Assembly: GCA_947371415.1 (NCBI GenBank)
Contig: CANBPJ010000084.1
Location: 1-7,293, forward strand
DNA: 7,293 nucleotides
Source of the DNA: Burkholderiaceae bacterium
GTDB lineage: Bacteria; Pseudomonadota; Gammaproteobacteria; Burkholderiales; Burkholderiaceae
Direction: 5' to 3'
Positions 1 through 5,945 of the stretch are shown here, in pieces. The notes under the pieces were generated by a model, which worked only from the letters and a program-made list of their open reading frames with translations, was not told the origin of the DNA and searched no databases. The translations under genes and the position numbers were made by a program. Numbering within the stretch: the first letter of the stretch is position 1; every line of letters starts with the position of its first letter.

Positions 1-47
1 AAAGCCTTGCCTAACTGACCATCTTTGCCAAATACTAAAATCTTCAT
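1..47 (-). CDS. rfbD: dTDP-4-dehydrorhamnose reductase, N-terminal fragment (cut by window edge)
   Basis: Only the first 15 codons lie in the window, reading MKILVFGKDGQLGKA from an ATG at 47. This is a first beta strand followed by a GxxGxxG nucleotide-binding loop (GKDGQLG, residues 7-13), the usual opening of RfbD/RmlD. That enzyme reduces dTDP-4-dehydro-L-rhamnose to dTDP-L-rhamnose with NAD(P)H in the cytoplasm. The gene starts 15 bases after the rfbB stop on the same strand, and an rfbB-rfbD order is common in rhamnose operons. There is no strong Shine-Dalgarno sequence in the gap, so translation may rely on coupling to rfbB. Another short-chain dehydrogenase of the same superfamily cannot be excluded from so short a piece, but the neighbour makes RfbD by far the likeliest. 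Confidence 0.85.
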   Translation of the reverse strand, partial: MKILVFGKDGQLGKA

Positions 48-62
48 GGGTTACTTTTCTAT

Positions 63-1121
63 CTAGCTGTACTGCTTTTGCAGCCAGTCACGATAGGAGC
101 CACTGACTACACCCTCTACCCAGTCCGGATTATCTAAATACCACTGCACAGTCTTACGAATCCCGGTATCAAAGGTCTCCGCGGGACGCCAACCTAATTC
201 ACGCTCTACTTTGCTGGCATCGATTGCATAGCGACGATCGTGGCCGGGACGATCCTTAACGTAAGTGATCTGCTCTATATAGGACCTACCATCTAAGCGC
301 GGCTGTAGTTCATCGAGAATCGTGCAGATCGTTTTAACAACATCGATATTGGCTTTTTCATTCCAGCCTCCAATGTTGTAAGTCTCACCTAATTTACCCT
401 TAGCCAAAACCTCCCGAATTGCAGAACAATGATCCCCAACGTAAAGCCAATCGCGAATCTGTTGACCATCGCCATAAATTGGTAATGGCTTGCCATTCAG
501 CGCATTGAGAATCACCAGCGGAATAAGTTTCTCCGGGAAGTGATATGGGCCATAGTTATTCGAACAATTAGTTGTCACTACTGGGAAGTCATAGGTATGG
601 AACCAGGCGCGAACTAAATGATCAGAAGCTGCTTTAGATGCAGAATATGGGCTATTGGGCTCATAGGAATTCGTTTCCGTAAAAGCAGGATCGGTAGCGG
701 ATAGGGAGCCATAAACTTCATCAGTAGATACATGATGAAAGCGAAATGCCTTCTTCTCAGCGCCATCTAAACCATTCCAGTACTCGCGAGCGCATTCAAG
801 AAGGTTAAAAGTGCCCACAATATTGGTACTTACAAAATCAGCGGGGCCATGAATGGATCGATCTACATGGCTTTCAGCAGCAAAGTTCACAATCGCGCGT
901 GGCTGATGCTCTTTCAATAGCTTAGCAACTAAGACTTCATCACCAATATCGCCATGCACAAAGATATGTCGAGGATCATCCTTCAGCGATTCGAGGGTGG
1001 CCAAGTTACCAGCATAGGTGAGTTTATCGAGATTGACAATTCCCTCATTGGACGGATCCTTCAACCAATCGAGAACAAAGTTTCCACCGATAAATCCCGC
1101 GCCACCCGTTACCAATATCAT
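63..1121 (-). CDS. rfbB: dTDP-glucose 4,6-dehydratase (RfbB/RmlB)
   Basis: This 352-residue protein has the normal length for RmlB, an extended short-chain dehydrogenase. It converts dTDP-D-glucose to dTDP-4-dehydro-6-deoxy-D-glucose using bound NAD+, the second step towards dTDP-L-rhamnose and other dTDP-6-deoxysugars. Visible signatures are the Rossmann loop GGAGFIG (residues 6-12), the HVDRSI segment (85-90), the catalytic T-D-E triplet in STDEVYG (T133, D134, E135) and the YxxxK pair (Y159, K163). NNYGPYHFPEKLIP (188-201) and RDWLYVGDH (223-231) are typical of the substrate-binding half. The ATG at 1121 follows a partial Shine-Dalgarno (GAAG, 5 bases upstream) and places the Rossmann strand at the very N-terminus, as expected. 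It lies 11 bases after the stop of the upstream transferase gene and 15 bases before rfbD, so the three are probably one transcript. The protein looks intact. Confidence 0.97.
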   Translation of the reverse strand: MILVTGGAGFIGGNFVLDWLKDPSNEGIVNLDKLTYAGNLATLESLKDDPRHIFVHGDIGDEVLVAKLLKEHQPRAIVNFAAESHVDRSIHGPADFVSTNIVGTFNLLECAREYWNGLDGAEKKAFRFHHVSTDEVYGSLSATDPAFTETNSYEPNSPYSASKAASDHLVRAWFHTYDFPVVTTNCSNNYGPYHFPEKLIPLVILNALNGKPLPIYGDGQQIRDWLYVGDHCSAIREVLAKGKLGETYNIGGWNEKANIDVVKTICTILDELQPRLDGRSYIEQITYVKDRPGHDRRYAIDASKVERELGWRPAETFDTGIRKTVQWYLDNPDWVEGVVSGSYRDWLQKQYS

Positions 1122-1132
1122 TTTATCTTCGC

Positions 1133-2068
1133 TTATAAGGATTTCATTGAATCTAAGTATTTATTAAACCGCTTCTTACCAAAAATAGAATTACCCAATT
1201 TCTGAATTGCCTTAAAAACACCCCTAGGTTTTTGGAGGGGTCGATCGACTTCTGAATGAGGATATTGCTGACAATTAATTAAAGCGCAATTGATATAGAT
1301 TTTATAACCTTTCGCACGTAGCTCCTCATGAAATGGGACATGGTCAGCTACATCAAAACCAGCTACGGAATCTACTCCTGCATACCTGCCAGCTAAAAAT
1401 GCTTCACGCTTATAAATAGCGAGACCACCAAATGCAGAGTCAACCTCAATCAAGCCCAATTGGGGCGACAAAACAGGCTGTCTAGCAGTAACCGCTAAGT
1501 TCTCAGCGGCTTTATCCCCAATCAACTCCTCTAGAGATTTTTTGTGCTGCCAGCAATCGACCGGACACCAGCTGGGGTGTCTTAGTGCCCAAATATCGTA
1601 ATAAGGGCCCTGTTGATTGGCGGTAATGACATCCCAGTTTTCATCAGCCTCCCAGCAGTCAATGATCTTTTCAGGAGTAACAAGGCCATTCATGCCGTCC
1701 AGGTCAGCCATGGCAATGAAGTCAATATCAGCAAACTCAGGCTTACTCGCAACCGCATCAATGATGAGATTTCTACACAATGCAATGCGATCAGTTCGAC
1801 GGGGATACTGCCCAGTTAATTTTCCCGCACTAACATAGGAGAAATTTTTAATAACGCCCTGTAGTTCTTCTAATTTTTTCACGGTATCATCACTAGAGTC
1901 ACTTTCCACTACAAAGCAATGGATTTCTTTAAAGCCTCCAAGACTTGCAACCAGGGTTTCAACCTCATTCTGAATCGTGTGCGCTACATTTCTAACTGGA
2001 CCGGCCAATAAGATTTTCGAATCCGCAATTGACTTGCGCACAAACTTTTGAGATCTAAATAGAGTCAT
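1133..2068 (-). CDS. Putative glycosyltransferase, GT69/CAP59-like GT-A type
   Basis: This 311-residue protein (from ATG 2068) resembles the CAP59/alpha-1,3-mannosyltransferase group (GT69, Pfam CAP59_mtransfer) and, more distantly, GT2-like GT-A enzymes. Seen in order are a first strand with KILLAGPVRNVA (residues 18-29), VESDSSDDT (54-62), an arginine-rich RRTDRIALCRN segment (90-99 region), a DxD-like ADLDGMN (121-127) that would bind metal and nucleotide sugar, and YYDIWALRHPSW (156-167). HEELRAKGYKIYI near residues 247-259 is an acceptor-side pattern of GT-A folds. The C-terminus is basic and probably touches the inner membrane. An alternative TTG at 2089 would add seven residues. I chose the ATG because neither site has a good Shine-Dalgarno and the TTG version would overlap the divergent gene's start. 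Donor and acceptor sugars are unknown; a mannose-type donor is only a guess from the family. Confidence 0.75.
   Translation of the reverse strand: MTLFRSQKFVRKSIADSKILLAGPVRNVAHTIQNEVETLVASLGGFKEIHCFVVESDSSDDTVKKLEELQGVIKNFSYVSAGKLTGQYPRRTDRIALCRNLIIDAVASKPEFADIDFIAMADLDGMNGLVTPEKIIDCWEADENWDVITANQQGPYYDIWALRHPSWCPVDCWQHKKSLEELIGDKAAENLAVTARQPVLSPQLGLIEVDSAFGGLAIYKREAFLAGRYAGVDSVAGFDVADHVPFHEELRAKGYKIYINCALINCQQYPHSEVDRPLQKPRGVFKAIQKLGNSIFGKKRFNKYLDSMKSL
1214..1241 (-). terminator. Terminator-like hairpin inside the GT69-like gene
   Basis: Read on the minus strand, ACCCCT (1241-1236) and AGGGGT (1225-1220) can pair as a 6-bp stem around a 10-base loop. They are followed by G and then five T (1218-1214). 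That is the layout of a weak intrinsic terminator, but it lies inside the coding sequence about 80 bases before the stop codon, on the strand that continues into rfbB. Ribosomes translating the gene would normally mask it, so it would act, if at all, as a polarity or attenuation point. It may equally be chance in a Pro-Leu-Gln-Lys-Pro-Arg-Gly coding stretch. Confidence 0.22.
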
Positions 2069-2075
2069 ATAAATA

Positions 2076-3089
2076 ATGTTATTTGCCAATTACTATCAAC
2101 AAGATAGGGTAAACAATGCCTCTTTTGAGGAAATCGATAGACATCATACCTACAACCCCACGTTTACCAATAGATTACTGCGTTCTGAGTTTCTCAAGCA
2201 TGGTATCGAGTTAAATAATCCAGATGTCAATCGCGGGAAAGATATTGCTTTTAGCATTTTGCATGATGGCCAATATATTGACCAAATTCCAAAGCCAAAG
2301 TACATCATAGCTACGGAAAACCCCTACATCTGCCCCCTTAATAAAAATGAGCAGTACCTTCGTTCGTTTGATGGGGTCTTCACCTGGAATACCGACCTAC
2401 TGAACCTTCCCAATATTACTCACGTATTTATACCCAATCAGATTGAAGTAAAAGAAACGCCGTCCTTTGAAAATCGCCCTATTTTCTCCTGCATCATCAA
2501 TGCCAATAAGGCATTCCCAAGCGCAGTAAGTGATGACCTTTACAAAGAGCGAATTAATGTGATTCGGTGGTATGAAAAACATGCGCCAGAATATTTTTCT
2601 CTTTTTGGACTAGGCTGGGGGAAACCGGCACCAGCCTTTACGCAAACTGAAAAATTGATCCGGCGTTTAAAGCGCCTGGCTACACAAACATTGGGGTACA
2701 AGCCATTCCCAAGCTATGCAGGAGAAGTTGCAGACAAGGGAAGTGTTTATCAGAAAACTAAATTTGGATATTGCTATGAAAACGTAGCCAATTTACCCGA
2801 TTACATTAGTGAAAAAATATTTGATTGCTTCTTCAATGGTTGCGTCCCCGTGTACTGGGGGTCAAATACAGTAGCAGCGCATATTCCCAGCAATTGCTAT
2901 ATTGATCGTCGCGACTTTAAAAGCACTGAAGAAACACATCAATTCTTACGTAGTATTAATGCCTCCCAATATCAACAATATCAAGACAACATTCGAAATT
3001 TCTTAATCAGCCCAAAAGCCATGGAATTCGATACTAAGAGCTACGTCTCCATTATTGTCAATAAAGTACTAAGCGATCTCCAAAGATGA
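2076..3089 (+). CDS. GT10 family glycosyltransferase (alpha-1,3-fucosyltransferase type)
   Basis: This 337-residue protein carries the hallmark C-terminal motif of GT10 (Glyco_transf_10) across residues 229-262. It reads KFGYCYENVANLPDY, then ISEKIFDCFFNGCVPVYWG, with E235-N236 and the E246-K247 pair that in characterised members contacts GDP-fucose. An ATENPY segment (79-84) and FSLFGLGWG (175-182) fit the N-terminal acceptor domain and inter-domain region. GT10 enzymes transfer fucose from GDP-fucose, usually alpha-1,3 or alpha-1,4, to GlcNAc or glucose in surface glycans. Bacterial members are cytoplasmic or peripheral. The ATG at 2076 is essentially forced, because an in-frame TAA sits at 2070-2072 and no other early ATG exists; no good Shine-Dalgarno precedes it. 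It runs opposite to the surrounding genes and overlaps the next gene by ATGA. Some GT10 members use other sugars, so the exact donor is not proven. Confidence 0.9.
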   Translation: MLFANYYQQDRVNNASFEEIDRHHTYNPTFTNRLLRSEFLKHGIELNNPDVNRGKDIAFSILHDGQYIDQIPKPKYIIATENPYICPLNKNEQYLRSFDGVFTWNTDLLNLPNITHVFIPNQIEVKETPSFENRPIFSCIINANKAFPSAVSDDLYKERINVIRWYEKHAPEYFSLFGLGWGKPAPAFTQTEKLIRRLKRLATQTLGYKPFPSYAGEVADKGSVYQKTKFGYCYENVANLPDYISEKIFDCFFNGCVPVYWGSNTVAAHIPSNCYIDRRDFKSTEETHQFLRSINASQYQQYQDNIRNFLISPKAMEFDTKSYVSIIVNKVLSDLQR

Positions 3090-4111
3090 ATCAGCGATTT
3101 TTGATTGACTACGATAATCCTGATGCCGGCATCGGACACTCTATGGGGATAATCAATCGCGCTCTGAAGATCGCCACCAGGAATCATTTGCAATTCGCCT
3201 ATTCCGAGAGTCAATTACGAAAATCCAACAAAACAGATTGGCGTTGGCGGATCAGACAAAGCCTTCGAATGTTGAGAGGTAAAAAGTCAGACGAAACCCA
3301 TAACATTGGGGATGACCTAAATCGTATGCTCAACCTGAAAGCATTGCTACCCAGCAGAGAAGAGCTTGAGAAAAGAATTCAAAATGGTGAATTAAAGGTA
3401 ATTGATCTTCCGGAATTTGAAATTCATATACCGTCGAATCAACAAGCGGATGATGAAATTTACCAATCAATAGATCAATTCATCCATTCTCATCCAGGCC
3501 CTAATATTGCATTTAGGATTAGAAATAATCGATTTGGTGATTATGAGTACGCATCTACCAGAAATTGGTTTAGACAGGCGTATCAAGAGGCGCGCAAATG
3601 TGCTCCCATCCCACTTGTATATGACCCGAAAAAACTCAATATCGCCGTACATATTAGACGTGGCGATTTACTGCCAGGACGACAATTCTCAGACCTATCC
3701 TCTAGGATGTTGCCAGATGCCTGGTATTTGGAAATACTCGATACCGTCTTGAGTCAGTCCAATAAGCCTGTAGCGATTCATCTATTTAGCGAAGGCAAAG
3801 ACGGGCAATATCACTCAGAGAATGGCAATCCATTCTCGTGGAAGGAACACTTTAAACAGTCCCCCCATGAAGTACATGAGCACATTGATAGTGACTTCTT
3901 AAGTGCATTCCACCATCTAGTGCATGCTGATATCTTAGTGGGATCCAAGAGTGGCATGAGCCACCTTGCTGGCATGCTGAGCGATCAGTGCAAACTGATG
4001 CCTAAGATGTGGCACTCTTATCGAGGTAGCAATCAACTACTTGAGCTCCCAGATACTCAAAGCAGCTTAGATAAGACAAATATTGCAACGTTCGTGAAGC
4101 AATGTCTTTAA
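3086..4111 (+). CDS. Fucosyltransferase-superfamily protein with HxRRGD motif (GT11/GT23-like)
   Basis: This is a 341-residue protein. The clearest mark is IAVHIRRGDLL with H189-I-R-R-G-D194, the peptide motif shared by alpha-1,2-fucosyltransferases (GT11), alpha-1,6-fucosyltransferases (GT23, NodZ) and protein O-fucosyltransferases, where the arginine binds GDP-fucose. An N-terminal AGIGHSMGIINRALKIA (residues 14-30) corresponds to the glycine-rich opening of GT11. IHLFSEG (231-237) and DILVGSKSGMSHLAG (282-296) match the later strands lining the donor site. The WW-containing SSFSWW ending of classical GT11 is absent, so membership of GT11 proper is doubtful. Its ATG overlaps the TGA of the GT10 gene (ATGA, 3086-3089) and has no Shine-Dalgarno of its own, pointing to translational coupling and a shared pathway. 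Fucosyl transfer from GDP-fucose is inferred. The linkage is unknown, and a non-fucose GDP-sugar is possible. Confidence 0.75.
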   Translation: MNQRFLIDYDNPDAGIGHSMGIINRALKIATRNHLQFAYSESQLRKSNKTDWRWRIRQSLRMLRGKKSDETHNIGDDLNRMLNLKALLPSREELEKRIQNGELKVIDLPEFEIHIPSNQQADDEIYQSIDQFIHSHPGPNIAFRIRNNRFGDYEYASTRNWFRQAYQEARKCAPIPLVYDPKKLNIAVHIRRGDLLPGRQFSDLSSRMLPDAWYLEILDTVLSQSNKPVAIHLFSEGKDGQYHSENGNPFSWKEHFKQSPHEVHEHIDSDFLSAFHHLVHADILVGSKSGMSHLAGMLSDQCKLMPKMWHSYRGSNQLLELPDTQSSLDKTNIATFVKQCL

Positions 4112-4112
4112 C

Positions 4113-5033
4113 TTAAGCTACTAGGTAGCTTGCCCATATTCCTACAGCCAAGCGCTCTAAACGAGTGAAGGGAGTGAAAATCCCATTTCTTCGATACTGA
4201 AAGCGTGCGTAGATTTCAGTATTTGCTTTCAATGAAATCGATTTGAACTTCCGGTTTAAGCCCCGCAAGAGCCCTACCCCATTTTTCATTCGCTCCGTAA
4301 AAGGCAAATGCCTTGGATAAAAATCTGCCGGTATTCCCAGCAGCTGAAGATACTTTTTCTGCACCTCAATGGTGGTCACTTTAAATTTTTCCAAGTGCAC
4401 TGAACTTGTCTGGGCTGGATAGCGCCTGTAAGTAATCAGGCGCTCCTTTAAATTTAAGAAGCGATAACCAGCTGCGGCCATCTGTACCCATAAATAATAG
4501 TCCTCAGATGTCAAGATAGAGGTATCGTATTTAAACTGCTTAAATATTTGTGCTTTACCCATCATGGCGGAATTGCAAAGTCCACAGTACACCGACAAAA
4601 GCGCCCTCAAATCAGAGTCGGTAAATTTGTCCTTAGACTTTTTAATTTGATGAGTTGCTTCGTCAAGGACCCACTGGGCACTACCGCAAATATCGCAGTT
4701 ATCACCCTCCAAAATGGCTAACTGCTTCTCAATTCGGGTGGGGTCAGCGATATCATCTGCATCCATTAGGGCAATGTACTGACCTCTAGCCCGATCAATC
4801 ATCTCATTTCGAGCTCTGACGACGCCGTAATTCTGATCGGATAGTATTTTTATAACTCTTGGATCCTGATATTGTTCAATGACCGCCCTCGTATTGTCTG
4901 TAGAGCCATCATCAAAAATAATCAGTTCAATATTGCTATAAGTCTGATTCAAAATGCTGTCTATTGCCTCAGCAATATACAGCCCTGAATTAAATGCTGG
5001 CATCAGGACACTAACTAGCGGCATAGTATTCAT
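4113..5033 (-). CDS. Family 2 glycosyltransferase (GT-A)
   Basis: This 306-residue protein has a canonical GT2 N-terminal domain. VSVLMPAFNSGLYIAEAIDSIL covers residues 7-28 and is followed by FDDGSTD (40-46), then VVRARNEMI (71-79) and the metal-binding MDADD (90-94). TSEDYYLW (175-182) supplies the E-D catalytic base of inverting GT2 enzymes, and YRRYPAQTS (202-210) matches the usual post-catalytic segment. It probably adds one sugar to the lipid-linked repeat at the cytoplasmic face. The C-terminal 30 residues are basic and then hydrophobic, which suits membrane contact. The ATG at 5033 shares its A with the TAA of the upstream gene (TAATG), indicating translational coupling; a second in-frame ATG at 5024 is less likely. 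Its stop lies one base from that of the convergent plus-strand gene. Sugar specificity cannot be read from the sequence. Confidence 0.93.
   Translation of the reverse strand: MNTMPLVSVLMPAFNSGLYIAEAIDSILNQTYSNIELIIFDDGSTDNTRAVIEQYQDPRVIKILSDQNYGVVRARNEMIDRARGQYIALMDADDIADPTRIEKQLAILEGDNCDICGSAQWVLDEATHQIKKSKDKFTDSDLRALLSVYCGLCNSAMMGKAQIFKQFKYDTSILTSEDYYLWVQMAAAGYRFLNLKERLITYRRYPAQTSSVHLEKFKVTTIEVQKKYLQLLGIPADFYPRHLPFTERMKNGVGLLRGLNRKFKSISLKANTEIYARFQYRRNGIFTPFTRLERLAVGIWASYLVA
4115..4131. repeat. Short perfect inverted repeat at the convergent gene ends
   Basis: AAGCTAC (4115-4121) and GTAGCTT (4125-4131) form a perfect 7-bp inverted repeat with a 3-base spacer. It covers the last codons of the GT2 gene and starts four bases past the stop of the plus-strand gene. 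Neither strand has a T-run after it, so it is a poor match to an intrinsic terminator. It is the only fold-back I noticed where two transcripts meet, and may simply slow polymerase or be chance. Confidence 0.35.
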
Positions 5034-5932
5034 TAGAGAAAGCTTTGCAAGTAACGACCAACTCGTTTCAATTTTTTTAGCGCCCTAGAAGCGGCTGACT
5101 TTTGGCTGCTGCCGTAGTCCAAACTTAAATCCCAGCTCGATTGATAAATCACACCCAGATAATTCTCTGCTAACTTCGATGGCAATTCGCCGATTCGTCG
5201 TAATAGAAAGTAGTGCCAATCGTAGTAGTAAATTCTAAATAACTGCTCAATGGGATACAGGGGTATTGCCCTGTAATTCAATAGCGCCTCTAAGTACAAG
5301 AGGGTTTCAGGATGATCTTGCGTACATACATCCCAAAAGGTAAGGCCTTGAGGTTTCAGAAAGCGCTCATCCAATGACTGCCAAACTGCTGCTGACCATA
5401 TAAATGGGGGGCAAGGGCAGTAATAGTTGGGCCCCTGACGCGCAAATAAAGCCTTTACCCTATCGCCCTCAGCCTTTAATTGCAAAGCGGATTTTCCGAA
5501 GCCACGATCAAGCGCCAGCTGGAAATATTCTTTATTTTGATAAATAACGGTATAGGGATTGCCGTCAACAGCCAGAAAATCCAACTTGTGAAAATCTTGA
5601 ATAAAAATACAATCCGAATCTAGGCATACATAGTTTGCACACAAGCCCAAACGCCAAAACTCAGACTTAATGACCTGCTGCGTTAAGCCGCCTGATTTAT
5701 TTTTTTCAACTCCAAGGGGGGCCAGCCCATTTGCTTTGATGATCGATTCATCTGATACCCACTCATACCCTTGATCACCCACCAACTGAAGCAATAAATC
5801 ACGATCTGCGGCTGGTGTCGAGATGTAAAAAGATATTTCATCAGCATTAAATTTCTGAATGGAACTTAGCAGGCGCTTTAGACGCAAAAAATCTTTTCTA
5901 TACGATTTGCAGTAAAGAACGATGTCTTTCAA
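5033..5932 (-). CDS. DUF6492-like putative glycosyltransferase
   Basis: This 299-residue protein resembles the DUF6492 group found in polysaccharide loci. It opens with a GT-A-like beta strand (DIVLYCKSYRKDF, residues 3-15) and LLSSIQKF (21-28). It then has GGLTQQVIKSEFWRL (81-95) and YVCLDSDCIFIQDF (101-114), whose D105-S-D107 is a DxD-like metal/nucleotide-sugar site. PFIWS (176-180) and HPETLLY (207-213) look like acceptor-side conserved points. The C-terminus (275-299) is strongly basic and amphipathic, suggesting attachment to the inner membrane. No ATG exists near the N-terminus. The TTG at 5932 follows a good Shine-Dalgarno (AGAAGG) with 7-base spacing and puts the first strand right at the start, so a TTG start is well supported. 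It lies 11 bases after the GT4-type gene and overlaps the GT2 gene by one base. No biochemical function is established for this family as far as I know; transferase activity is inferred from the DxD and context. Confidence 0.72.
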   Translation of the reverse strand: MKDIVLYCKSYRKDFLRLKRLLSSIQKFNADEISFYISTPAADRDLLLQLVGDQGYEWVSDESIIKANGLAPLGVEKNKSGGLTQQVIKSEFWRLGLCANYVCLDSDCIFIQDFHKLDFLAVDGNPYTVIYQNKEYFQLALDRGFGKSALQLKAEGDRVKALFARQGPNYYCPCPPFIWSAAVWQSLDERFLKPQGLTFWDVCTQDHPETLLYLEALLNYRAIPLYPIEQLFRIYYYDWHYFLLRRIGELPSKLAENYLGVIYQSSWDLSLDYGSSQKSAASRALKKLKRVGRYLQSFL

Positions 5933-5939
5933 AATACAG

Positions 5940-5945
5940 CCTTCT
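5940..5945 (-). promoter_or_regulatory. Shine-Dalgarno that decides a TTG start
   Basis: On the minus strand AGAAGG lies 7 bases before the TTG at 5932 and overlaps the TAG stop (5946-5944) of the upstream gene. It is the best ribosome binding site seen in this window and supports the non-ATG start of the DUF6492-like gene. The overlap with the stop codon suggests re-initiation by ribosomes finishing the GT4-type gene. Confidence 0.7.

Noticed and set aside
954..1205. Open frame on the plus strand across the rfbB start
   Set aside because: It lies antisense to rfbB and the GT69-like gene, both supported by strong family motifs, and its translation resembles nothing recognisable.
2029..2061. 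TTGACT followed by an A/T-rich stretch as a plus-strand promoter for the GT10 gene
   Set aside because: The -35-like hexamer is good, but no hexamer at 16-18 bases spacing resembles TATAAT; the best A/T-rich candidate is about 21 bases away.
2068..2073. TATAAA just before the GT10 start as a -10 box
   Set aside because: Transcription from it would begin at or after the ATG, and the nearest -35-like TTGAGA is only 14 bases upstream.
3467..3752. Short open frames on both strands inside the HxRRGD gene
   Set aside because: They overlap the conserved HIRRGD coding region in other frames and look like chance open frames.
3861..3866. Run of six C in the HxRRGD gene, considered as a phase-variable tract like those in Helicobacter fucosyltransferases
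   Set aside because: Six bases is too short for frequent slippage, the frame is intact, and runs of six G also occur by chance in the DUF6492-like gene (5406-5411 and 5716-5721).
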